The position numbers and the translations under genes are program-made. Below are positions 38,985 through 46,282 of a DNA stretch of 64,000 nt, piece after piece (positions within the stretch are counted from its first letter, which is position 1; each line of letters opens with the position of its first letter). Source of the stretch: Clostridioides difficile ATCC 9689 = DSM 1296 (GTDB lineage Bacteria; Bacillota; Clostridia; Peptostreptococcales; Peptostreptococcaceae). Under the pieces are notes generated by a model. The model ran no database searches. It was not told the origin of the DNA and worked only from the letters and a program-made list of their open reading frames with translations. The DNA lies in contig NZ_CP011968.1 of NCBI RefSeq assembly GCF_001077535.1, forward strand, positions 3,720,001 to 3,784,000. The letters run 5' to 3'.

Positions 38985-39250
38985 AGTAATCAGACGGCTT
39001 CGGCAGCTCCACTGGACTTTCACCATTCCCATTCTGATGGGTGAACCGTGTCATACGGGTGTATCATTATTCAGATATACGAGTCATGGCAGCAACCTTT
39101 CCAAAGATCGCTTGCGGTTCACTGGCATAATCGCTCGCTGCTTTCCCCATTTCAGTGGTCGTGGCGTTCCAGTCCGCTGGCTCGTCGTATATCAAACGTA
39201 TCTGATTACTGTATTCACTTGTCAAAGAACGGAAAAGAGTTAAAATGAGG
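38985..39250 (-). other. GC-richer block upstream of the SHOCT-like gene
   Basis: About 265 bases with roughly even base composition. On the minus strand a frame from about 39245 reads LTLFRSLTSEYSNQ and IYDEPADWNATTTEMGKAA and ends at a stop near 39067, without a good start. The following bases (CACCCAT/ATGGG, GGTGAAAGTCC) could fold. It could be a gene remnant or a piece of a structured RNA. Confidence 0.35.
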
Positions 39251-39272
39251 TGGTAGATACTCTCTGTTATAT

Positions 39273-39512
39273 TTACTTCACTTTGACTTCAAACCCTAAG
39301 ATTACTTTAATCAACGCTGCCCGTATCCTGCCTTTCAGTTCCATATCAAGCACGATATACATATTCCCGTGTTCGTCATAGAACGGGCGTAGGCTGGCTT
39401 TTGATATGTAAGCGTCATAATGGTTCAAAATCTTTTCAATTGCCACCTCGTTACCGTCAGCTGCAGAACTGATGGTCGAGAATGATGGACACTTTTTTGT
39501 AGACTTCATCAT
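39273..39512 (-). CDS. Orf8-like helix-turn-helix protein
   Basis: A 79-residue protein with the piece SAADGNEVAIEKILNHYDAYI, DEHGNMYIVLDMELKGRIR, which matches the small HTH_16-type proteins paired with a sigma-like factor in Tn916 (Orf8). Its start lies 5 bases after the stop of the sigma-like gene, so the two are co-translated. Regulator of element transfer or excision genes by analogy. Confidence 0.8.
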   Translation of the reverse strand: MMKSTKKCPSFSTISSAADGNEVAIEKILNHYDAYISKASLRPFYDEHGNMYIVLDMELKGRIRAALIKVILGFEVKVK

Positions 39513-39516
39513 GTTT

Positions 39517-39933
39517 TTATTCCTCCTCGTACATATCCTTAATAAGCTTTAATGTGTGCAGCCTGTTTCTACATACGGAAAATCGTTCCATTTCCATAAC
39601 CTCTGCAATTTCAGCGTCGGTCATTTCAAGAAAGTAGGACATAAGCAGAATGTTACGTCGGCTTTCTGTTAATTCTTTGATAGCTTCACATAAGCGTTCA
39701 TCATAGATATGGACTTCTGAACCAAATACATCAAATGACGTAAACTCAACGCAATATTCGTCCATGGCACCGATCTGGTTTAACTCCATTTCAGATAAAT
39801 CACAGAACGGCGTTTCACGTCTTGCACGTCTGCCAAGCTCTCGGTCATAGTTCTTTACAGTTCGTCCTACAACCTTGCGAGCTAGACAATCAAATTGAAG
39901 TCTGATAGCGCCCTCGAAAGAAGATGGTTTCAT
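39517..39933 (-). CDS. Orf7-like sigma-70 family factor
   Basis: A 138-residue protein with a region-4-like helix-turn-helix at the C-terminus (LTESRRNILLMSYFLEMTDAEIAEVM, then CRNRLHTLKLI). It corresponds to Tn916 Orf7, which activates the excision and transfer genes. The preceding 350 bases (39934-40289) can be read as a 119-residue frame, but that frame lacks a credible start and any family resemblance, so I do not call it. Confidence 0.82.
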   Translation of the reverse strand: MKPSSFEGAIRLQFDCLARKVVGRTVKNYDRELGRRARRETPFCDLSEMELNQIGAMDEYCVEFTSFDVFGSEVHIYDERLCEAIKELTESRRNILLMSYFLEMTDAEIAEVMEMERFSVCRNRLHTLKLIKDMYEEE

Positions 39934-40297
39934 AATCTCACCCCCTTTCCAGCGAAAGTTGCTAAAGCGAAAAGACTTCTACCTCTTTTCGCACTAACAC
40001 TCACCATGAAAGGTGGGATTTGATACCCAACCGCAAAAATTTTTTGAAAAAGTTTTATGCAGTAAAAAAGCACAAGGGCAATACAGACGTACTGATCTTG
40101 TGCTAAACAAATTATTCCTGTTATATGCTGTAAAAAACCACATATAGGAGCATTATGTTCCGTAGAATTTAAATGTTTTTTTAATGAACTACCGATGGTC
40201 GAAAGTTGTTGAATATGTAAGTGTTTCATACGGCTACCCCTAGAGCCGATAAAACAAGACCATCCAGTAATTTGTCCAACGTTAGGCAAAAATAAAA

Positions 40298-40319
40298 CGG
40301 CGGCTATATAACCGTCGTC
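40298..40319. terminator. Hairpin between regulators and cargo
   Basis: ACGGCGG pairs with CCGTCGT across eight bases, with A and T rich flanks on both sides. Confidence 0.5.
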
Positions 40320-41220
40320 TTATTCAAAAGTTCAAAAAGAACTAAACTAAACCCTCTAAAGCAGTATGTATTTATAATCAGTCTTGCAAAATAACAAAGT
40401 AGAATTGAAATATAAGGTAGCAATCCTTGTGCATCTAATAAACTTATAGGGGTTACAGCAGACCACGGAATAATATTTTGTATACTTTCAGATCAATATA
40501 GTCCAACAAAACCAATTCCCGATATTTAGTAACTAAAAAGTAAACTAGAGTAGAAAACATTTCTTTGCAAAACACAAATAATAAGTAATGGACTCATTGA
40601 CAATAGATTGAGAAATCCAGTTTTTTAGACTTAGATAGATTATCTCACTTGTAAATGATTTAAGTTCTTTGACTTCATATATAGCGGTATAATCTGTCAA
40701 CGTGATCATTACAAACCATAATGCCTATATAACATACTTTCCAAGCAAAAACTTTATTCTATTAGTTGGGGAATACAAAATATTTATCATTGTGCGTTCA
40801 ACATATTCTTTTTGTATAAAAATGTAATTACAAAACACCACTCAATATAAGATAGATAATAATTTGAATAGGAATTATCAATCTACGTAACCATTCATTA
40901 CCTGTCATTGTTGTTACAATAGATTTGGGATTCTGTTTCCATTACATAATTTTTTTATCCTTCTTTCAGATATCTCCTCATTTTATCGAAGCTTCTTCTA
41001 CAGACATACATTCCATAATAAAATCTACCTTTGAATATTATTTCACGATTTCGTTATAGACGCGTAAACAAACAATAAAAAACGAAATTTCTTTTAAGTA
41101 CCATAATTTTTATATCGAAATTACAATTATCCACTTATATACAGCATTTATAGGTAATTCAATGATAAAAAAACACATACTTTACTACTAAATTGCCACA
41201 ATTGAATGCGCCTTGATATG
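40320..41220. other. About 900 bases without an intact gene; possible permease relic
   Basis: All six frames are interrupted. On the minus strand near 40400-40430 a short piece reads DAQGLLPYISIL, a phrase typical of lantibiotic-immunity ABC permeases (MutE/EpiE group). The rest is AT-rich. I infer a decayed transporter gene left of the cargo, with low certainty. Confidence 0.3.
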
Positions 41221-41223
41221 ATA

Positions 41224-41257
41224 GGGAGATTCCACAATAAAAAACTGTGCATCTCCC
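41224..41257 (-). terminator. Terminator at the end of the mgtA cargo unit
   Basis: GGGAGAT/ATCTCCC with an additional CACA/TGTG inner pair and an A-rich loop; it follows the small membrane protein gene on the minus strand. Confidence 0.65.
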
Positions 41258-41279
41258 TTGATTCATTCATACTGATATC

Positions 41280-41447
41280 TTATTTATAAGACTCTTTTGT
41301 GTCTTTTTTTGGTTTCATGGACCAAAATACTACATTCATTACAATAACAATCAGCAACACAACTGCCATAGCCACCCAAAAGCCGATATTAAGACCAAGC
41401 CATTCGGTAGTTCCAAAAAGGGTCATCCAAAGTTCTTTCCAGTTCAT
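41280..41447 (-). CDS. Small membrane protein after mgtA
   Basis: A 55-residue protein: start MNWKELWMTLFGTTEWLG, a single hydrophobic helix (GFWVAMAVVLLIVIVMNVVF) and a charged tail KPKKDTKESYK. There are two consecutive ATG codons; the second (41447) has the better distance to AAGGAGGTGG. The gene begins 12 bases after the mgtA stop. I do not know a family for it. By position it could be a regulator or stabiliser of the P-type ATPase, as the MgtR and MgtS small proteins are in enterobacteria. Confidence 0.65.
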   Translation of the reverse strand: MNWKELWMTLFGTTEWLGLNIGFWVAMAVVLLIVIVMNVVFWSMKPKKDTKESYK

Positions 41448-41459
41448 CATTCCACCTCC

Positions 41460-44225
41460 TTAAAGCAGTTCTCCGAAATGACGGACATAGGCTTTTTTTA
41501 AACTTGTTGCCAAAGTCATATACAGCAGAATACATGGAATCAGATAAGCAAAGTATGCTGCAGGCAATGCAACAAATCCAAGCATAGTTCCAAACACAGT
41601 AAACGGAATAATGGTCAGAACTATAATTCCAGTCATTGTTAGCAAAGTCACCGGAGCTGATGCACGACTCTGAACAAAAGGTAGCTTTGGAGTACGAATC
41701 ATGTGAATGACTAATGTCTGGCTCCACATAGATTCCACGAACCACCCTGCTTGGAACATCCCGATATACTGTGCCTGAAGCATTGCCAGTTCTGCACCGC
41801 TGAAATGAGCAGGCAAATCATTAAATAATACACCATTCGATACGAACAATGGACAAAATACAAAGTACATAAAAATATAGGTTGTAAAATCAAAGATAGA
41901 ACTGGTTGGTCCAATCCAGATCATAAAACTTCCAACACTGGAAGCGTCCCATTTACGAGGTTTGGTAATAAACTCCTCATCCACATTATCCCAAGGAATT
42001 GCAGTACAGGATAAATCATAAATTAAGTTTAGAAATATAAGATGAACACTCATCATTGGTAAGAAAGGTAGCAAAGCAGATGCAGCAAGCACTGAGAACA
42101 TATTGCCGAAGTTGGATGAAGCAGTCATTTTAATGTACTTGATCATGTTGGCATATGTCTTTCGTCCCTCAATAATACCCTGTTCCAAAACCATCAGATC
42201 TTTTTCCAATAGAATAATGTCAGCAGATTCTTTTGCCACGTCCACGGCGGTATCCACCGAAATACCAATATCGGCGGCTTTCATAGCTGCAGCATCATTA
42301 ATACCGTCACCCATGAAACCGACCGTATGACCATTTTCACGGAGAACAGAAACCACACGGGCTTTCTGATCAGGGGTTAGCTTTGCAAATACATCTGTAG
42401 ACTCTGCCACTCTTGCAAGCTCTGCATCGCCCATTTGTTCCAAATCAGAACCGAGAAGCATATTGCGAACCTCTAATCCCACCTGCTTGCAGATAGTTCG
42501 AGTCACTTTGTCGTTGTCACCTGTCAAAATTTTGGTTATAACACCATGGTCTTTCAGAGCTTTAATAGCATCCGCAGTAGATTCTTTTGGAGGATCAAGG
42601 AATGCCAGATATCCAATCAGTACCATATCACACTCATCTTTAACACCAAATGCGCCGATTGGGGAAGGATTACTCTTCTGTGCAATAGCTAGTACGCGGA
42701 ATCCCTTATCGTTAAGATTGTCCACTGTCTCCAGAATTCTGTAACGAACGTCATCAGTCAGAGGCTGCACTCCTCCATTACACTCTGCAAACGCACAAAT
42801 AGAGAGCATTTCTTCCACAGCACCTTTTGTTACCATCTGGGTCTTACCCTTATTATCCTGTACCACTGTAGTCAGACGACGACGTGTGAAGTCAAAAGGA
42901 ATCTCATCTACTTTCACATAGTTTTCAGACAGGTCAATGAGACGCGAATCTGCGGCTTCCTCTTCCTCCGTCTTATGGATAATTGCCAAATCCATCAGGT
43001 TTTTATAGCCAGTCTGGAAGTAACTATTGAGGTAAGCGTGACGCAGTACTCGCGTATCGTCCTCGCCATTTACATTCAGATGGTATTCCAGCACAACCTT
43101 ATCCTGGGTCAGCGTGCCAGTCTTGTCAGTACAGAGAATATCAATAGCACCGAAGTTCTGAATGGAATTGAGGTTTTTAACGATTGTCTGCTTCTTGCTC
43201 ATGGAAACAGCGCCTTTCGCAAGACAGGTTGTTACAATCATCGGCAACATTTCTGGTGTCAAACCAACAGCAATAGAAACGCCGAATAAGAAGGCCGCCA
43301 ACCAATCGCCCTTGGTGATACCATTGACAAAGAACACCAGCGGAACCATAATGAGCATAAAACGAATCAATACCCAAGAAACGGCATTGACACCCTTGGT
43401 AAAGCTTGTTTCAACCGCTTCTCCAGCAACTGCGGACGCCATAGAGCCAAACAGAGTATGATCGCCAACACAAACAACAACAGCTGTTGCGCTACCAGAA
43501 ATTACATTACTCCCCATAAAAGCAATGTTTGTGTAATCAGTCACGCTTTCTTTCTGAGCACTTACATTGGGTGTTTTTTCAATAGGTTCACTCTCACCAG
43601 TAAGACTTGCCTGACTGACAAACAAATCCTTCGCATCCAAAATACGAACATCCGCCGGAATCATATCTCCAGCAGAAAGATGCACAATATCTCCCACCAC
43701 CAAATCATCCATAGGAAGTTCTTTTTTTTCATAGTTTCTACGAGTAACTGTACAAGTGGTCGTAATCATGGCTAACAATTTCTCTGCTGCATTTCCGCTT
43801 CTGGATTCCTGTACAAAACGAAGCGTACCGGAAATGAATACCATTGTTAAAATGATTACAACAGTCAGGGAATCAAAGTCCTCTGGCACACTGCCAAACA
43901 GAGAAAAATACGGAAAAATCATATCTGTAATTGTGGATACTAAAGCCAGACAAAATAAAATGGCGGTAAATGGATTGATAAATGCGCCAACCAGTCGTTT
44001 TGCCAGAGATTTCTTTTTTTCATGAGTGACTTTATTGGTACCATATTTAGCACGACTTACGGATACTTCATCTACTTCTAAGCCACGAAGTGTGGTATGA
44101 AGTTTTTTTAAAACTTCTTTAATAGGATTGGTTGCCGCAAATTGAATGCGGCGGTTCTGTTCGTCACGGATGACTGCTTTTTCTACAGTCTGACGAATAG
44201 CCATACGATTTTCTTTTTTGTTCAT
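41460..44225 (-). CDS. mgtA: MgtA-type magnesium-transporting P-type ATPase
   Basis: A 921-residue P3B ATPase. The actuator motif is ASLTGESEP, the phosphorylation site is [12 protein letters not shown] (Asp around 370), the nucleotide-binding domain follows, and the hinge is [21 protein letters not shown]. Ten membrane helices are expected; the C-terminal ones are visible from about 690. It imports Mg2+ using ATP. It is preceded by a 35-codon leader ORF that runs into its ribosome binding site, and is followed by a tiny membrane protein. The genomic location, inside a Tn916-like element at the tet(M) position, is unusual. Confidence 0.93.
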   Translation of the reverse strand: MNKKENRMAIRQTVEKAVIRDEQNRRIQFAATNPIKEVLKKLHTTLRGLEVDEVSVSRAKYGTNKVTHEKKKSLAKRLVGAFINPFTAILFCLALVSTITDMIFPYFSLFGSVPEDFDSLTVVIILTMVFISGTLRFVQESRSGNAAEKLLAMITTTCTVTRRNYEKKELPMDDLVVGDIVHLSAGDMIPADVRILDAKDLFVSQASLTGESEPIEKTPNVSAQKESVTDYTNIAFMGSNVISGSATAVVVCVGDHTLFGSMASAVAGEAVETSFTKGVNAVSWVLIRFMLIMVPLVFFVNGITKGDWLAAFLFGVSIAVGLTPEMLPMIVTTCLAKGAVSMSKKQTIVKNLNSIQNFGAIDILCTDKTGTLTQDKVVLEYHLNVNGEDDTRVLRHAYLNSYFQTGYKNLMDLAIIHKTEEEEAADSRLIDLSENYVKVDEIPFDFTRRRLTTVVQDNKGKTQMVTKGAVEEMLSICAFAECNGGVQPLTDDVRYRILETVDNLNDKGFRVLAIAQKSNPSPIGAFGVKDECDMVLIGYLAFLDPPKESTADAIKALKDHGVITKILTGDNDKVTRTICKQVGLEVRNMLLGSDLEQMGDAELARVAESTDVFAKLTPDQKARVVSVLRENGHTVGFMGDGINDAAAMKAADIGISVDTAVDVAKESADIILLEKDLMVLEQGIIEGRKTYANMIKYIKMTASSNFGNMFSVLAASALLPFLPMMSVHLIFLNLIYDLSCTAIPWDNVDEEFITKPRKWDASSVGSFMIWIGPTSSIFDFTTYIFMYFVFCPLFVSNGVLFNDLPAHFSGAELAMLQAQYIGMFQAGWFVESMWSQTLVIHMIRTPKLPFVQSRASAPVTLLTMTGIIVLTIIPFTVFGTMLGFVALPAAYFAYLIPCILLYMTLATSLKKAYVRHFGELL

Positions 44226-44230
44226 TGGTC

Positions 44231-44338
44231 TTACCTCCTTGAATTTTCATAGGGGCAAGGAATATTATATGAGCGACACGGAATCTCCAAATTCTCATAT
44301 AATATTCTCTGCCTTCGTGGACTGACATCAGAGTCCAT
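44231..44338 (-). CDS. MgtL-like leader peptide upstream of mgtA
   Basis: A 35-codon ORF, start [13 protein letters not shown], with GAGGTG placed 7 bases before the ATG. Its last codons AGG AGG TAA are at the same time the ribosome binding site of mgtA, whose ATG follows 5 bases later. The N-terminus combines acidic residues, a proline and an Arg cluster, as in E. coli MgtL (MEPDPTPLPRRR), where such nascent chains destabilise the ribosome at low Mg2+. Inside the ORF, GAATATTATATGAG pairs with CTCATATAATATTC (about 44259-44312), so ribosome position on the leader would alter folding. Confidence 0.65.
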   Translation of the reverse strand: MDSDVSPRRQRILYENLEIPCRSYNIPCPYENSRR

Positions 44339-44390
44339 GTCTTTCACCTCACAATCTTAAAAAAATATCTATGTGAAACCTCAATGTGGA

Positions 44391-44702
44391 TTATTGGTTG
44401 CGATAGCGGACACTTTTTTCGATATACCAGACATCAAAGCCGGCAACAATCAGCCATGCGATTATTGCAAATACAAACCAGTGGTTTGAAAATCCCGGCA
44501 AAAATCCTTTCATTAAGAATATAATCCCATTTAACGCAATCATTTCTCCAACATTACGACAAAGCGGGACAATATTAATTTTATCTTTCTCCTCCTGCGG
44601 CATATTTTTCCACAGGGAAAGATGACGATATCCTTTTCCAAAGGCCAACCAAAAGCCTGCAAGAGTAAATAAAATTCCAAAAAAGATACATGTAAAATCC
44701 AT
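44391..44702 (-). CDS. DUF3784 family membrane protein
   Basis: A 103-residue protein with three hydrophobic segments; the piece FTLAGFWLAFGKGYRHLSLWKNMPQEEKDK is split over the first helix and loop as in DUF3784 proteins. Function unknown. It lies in the mgtC unit (mgtC, 76-residue protein, DUF3784), upstream of the mgtA leader. Confidence 0.65.
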   Translation of the reverse strand: MDFTCIFFGILFTLAGFWLAFGKGYRHLSLWKNMPQEEKDKINIVPLCRNVGEMIALNGIIFLMKGFLPGFSNHWFVFAIIAWLIVAGFDVWYIEKSVRYRNQ

Positions 44703-44717
44703 CGTTTGTTCCTCCTT

Positions 44718-44948
44718 TCAATGCTTAAACCTGTTTCTTAGTTTTGTCAGCTTCAGAAGTTTAATGAAGAGCACAATAATAGTAACAGCAAGAATAAACC
44801 AGATCACAATACTCACCTGATACCATATCTTAAAGATTACCATTCTTTGTTCAAAGAAATTCCAACCCAAATAGCTACATAAGATTGTAAATACAGGGTA
44901 GAAAGCAAAAAGAATTGCTCGTTTCAAATCTTCGATTTCTCTCCTCAC
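44718..44948 (-). CDS. Small two-helix membrane protein
   Basis: A 76-residue protein with two hydrophobic helices (AILFAFYPVFTILCSYLGW and VSIVIWFILAVTIIVLFI) and a basic C-terminus. It starts with GTG directly after the mgtC stop, so it is translationally coupled to mgtC. Family not recognised. Confidence 0.6.
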   Translation of the reverse strand: MRREIEDLKRAILFAFYPVFTILCSYLGWNFFEQRMVIFKIWYQVSIVIWFILAVTIIVLFIKLLKLTKLRNRFKH

Positions 44949-45635
44949 TCACAACACCTCCCAACCAGCACTAATCACTTCCGGAATTACCAATACCTGC
45001 CCAACGATTCCTTCTAAAATATTGTTTTTGGATTTTCCGACAGAACAGTATTCTGCGACAATCTCAACCTTGTCACCAACCACATCACCGCTTTCCAGAT
45101 TGTTCAAAAAGAGCGTCTTACAGGAATTGCTGTTAATCAGCAATAAGCGTATATCCTGCTCTGCCTTTTCCTGACATGTAACCGAAATACGATACTGCTT
45201 TTCAGATTCATCACTGGAAGTAATTGGGTGAAACTTTCTTGCAAAGGGACGTAGAATCAGGTTGGAACCAATTAAAATAGTAGCGGCGGTGATCGCCATT
45301 GCATACATTCCCGTACTTGCAAGAATTCCAATCGCTGCAGTACACCATAAGGTGGCAGCGGTATTCATTCCACGTACTGTCCCTCTGTCCTTGAAAATAA
45401 CACCACTGCATAAAAAACCAACACCGGATATAATACTGCTTCCGACACGGAATACCTGATCCGAACCGTAGAGCATAGGAAACAAGGTAAAGAAACTTGT
45501 ACCCATGCAGATTAACACATTGATACGAATACCTGCAGGATGACCAGTCAATTGCCGTTCTAATCCAATAAGAAATCCAAGTGTTAAGGAGAGGGCAATT
45601 CTCAAAATAAAATCTGTGTAAAACATATGAAACAC
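44949..45635 (-). CDS. mgtC: MgtC/SapB family membrane protein
   Basis: A 228-residue protein. Residues 1-140 form the MgtC membrane domain: GFLIGLERQLTGHPAGIR, NVLICMGTSFFTLFP and GVGFLCSGVIFKDRG, AATLWCTAAIGILASTGMY. The C-terminal ACT-like cytoplasmic domain has about 85 residues. MgtC proteins help cells survive low Mg2+ and modulate ATP or Mg2+ balance. GGAGGTG precedes the ATG. Two perfect 11-bp repeats lie upstream at 45692-45713. Confidence 0.9.
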   Translation of the reverse strand: MFHMFYTDFILRIALSLTLGFLIGLERQLTGHPAGIRINVLICMGTSFFTLFPMLYGSDQVFRVGSSIISGVGFLCSGVIFKDRGTVRGMNTAATLWCTAAIGILASTGMYAMAITAATILIGSNLILRPFARKFHPITSSDESEKQYRISVTCQEKAEQDIRLLLINSNSCKTLFLNNLESGDVVGDKVEIVAEYCSVGKSKNNILEGIVGQVLVIPEVISAGWEVL

Positions 45636-45691
45636 CTCCCTTTAACTACTAACAGTATATAAAAAATCCAAATACAATCCTATGGCTAAAG

Positions 45692-45713
45692 TCTTGCGAT
45701 TTTCTTGCGATTT
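45692..45713 (-). promoter_or_regulatory. Tandem 11-bp regulator boxes upstream of mgtC
   Basis: TCTTGCGATTT occurs twice head to tail without a gap, 57 bases upstream of mgtC. OmpR/PhoB winged helices bind direct repeats with an 11-bp period. The same pair, slightly degenerate, lies upstream of the second mgtA at 49019-49040. The winged-helix gene at 45764-46270 is the obvious candidate binder. Confidence 0.7.
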
Positions 45714-45724
45714 GGTAAGAAAAT

Positions 45725-45760
45725 AGACGGACTGAAACCGAAAATGGTCTTAGTCCGTCT
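45725..45760 (-). terminator. Terminator between the regulator and mgtC
   Basis: AGACGGACT pairs with AGTCCGTCT; it directly follows the regulator stop on the minus strand and separates the second-mgtA unit from the mgtC unit. Confidence 0.8.
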
Positions 45761-45763
45761 TTG

Positions 45764-46270
45764 TCATATCTGATCATTAAATTTGTATCCAATACCCCAG
45801 ATGGTCAAAATATATGTGGGACAATCCGGAGCAGGTTCAATCTTTTTTCGCAACTTCCGGATAAAAGCCATAATGTTGCTGTTATCCAGAATATAATCTT
45901 CCTCCCATACGGCACGATAAATCTGTTCCTTTGTAAAAACTTCACCTTTGTTCTGGACAAGAAAGTACAAAATATCAAATTCCTTTGGAGTCAGGTTGAC
46001 TTCAGAACCTTTTATCAGTACTTTTCTGCCTCTTGGATAAATTTCCAGATCCCCTGCCAGGATTCTATCTGACAGAGTACCCACTGGCCAATCGCTTTCT
46101 TCTGATGCTCCTAACAATAACGAAGATACCTCTCCACGAATCATCTCCTGAATACCAGAAAGTAAATCCTTCGCACAATCACTGTCCGGTGGATCTCTTA
46201 GTAGTTTTTCTAATAGCCAGATTTCAAGAGCCGAATCCATCGGAATATAACTAATATTCTTTTTCATCAT
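45764..46270 (-). CDS. Receiver-less winged-helix regulator of the Mg cargo
   Basis: A 168-residue protein. Residues 75-165 are an OmpR/PhoB-type Trans_reg_C domain (LTPKEFDILYFLVQNKGEVF, NSNIMAFIRKLRKKIEP, WGIGYKF). The first 75 residues are not a receiver domain: there is no acidic pair and no phospho-acceptor, and the only odd feature is a Cys in PPDSDCAKDLL. It is therefore not a standard two-component regulator and may sense its signal in the short N-terminus. It lies 12 bases after the second mgtA. GGAGGCATTC precedes the ATG. Confidence 0.85.
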   Translation of the reverse strand: MMKKNISYIPMDSALEIWLLEKLLRDPPDSDCAKDLLSGIQEMIRGEVSSLLLGASEESDWPVGTLSDRILAGDLEIYPRGRKVLIKGSEVNLTPKEFDILYFLVQNKGEVFTKEQIYRAVWEEDYILDNSNIMAFIRKLRKKIEPAPDCPTYILTIWGIGYKFNDQI

Positions 46271-46282
46271 GAATGCCTCCTC

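Noticed and set aside
38985-39080. Cobalamin riboswitch
   Set aside because: Only fragments such as GGGAATGGTGAAAGTCC resemble it; the other conserved elements and a B12-related gene are absent.
39930-40289. 119-residue ORF before the Orf7-like gene
   Set aside because: No ribosome binding site, no domain, and odd composition; the overlap with Orf7 by 4 bases alone is not enough support.
43162-43461. Plus-strand ORFs inside both mgtA genes (42463-44025, 46887-48326)
   Set aside because: They are antisense shadows favoured by the codon use of the P-type ATPases; no start signals.
44231-44380. M-box (ykoK) Mg2+ riboswitch upstream of mgtA
   Set aside because: The conserved M-box segments are missing; the region is better explained by the leader ORF and its hairpin.
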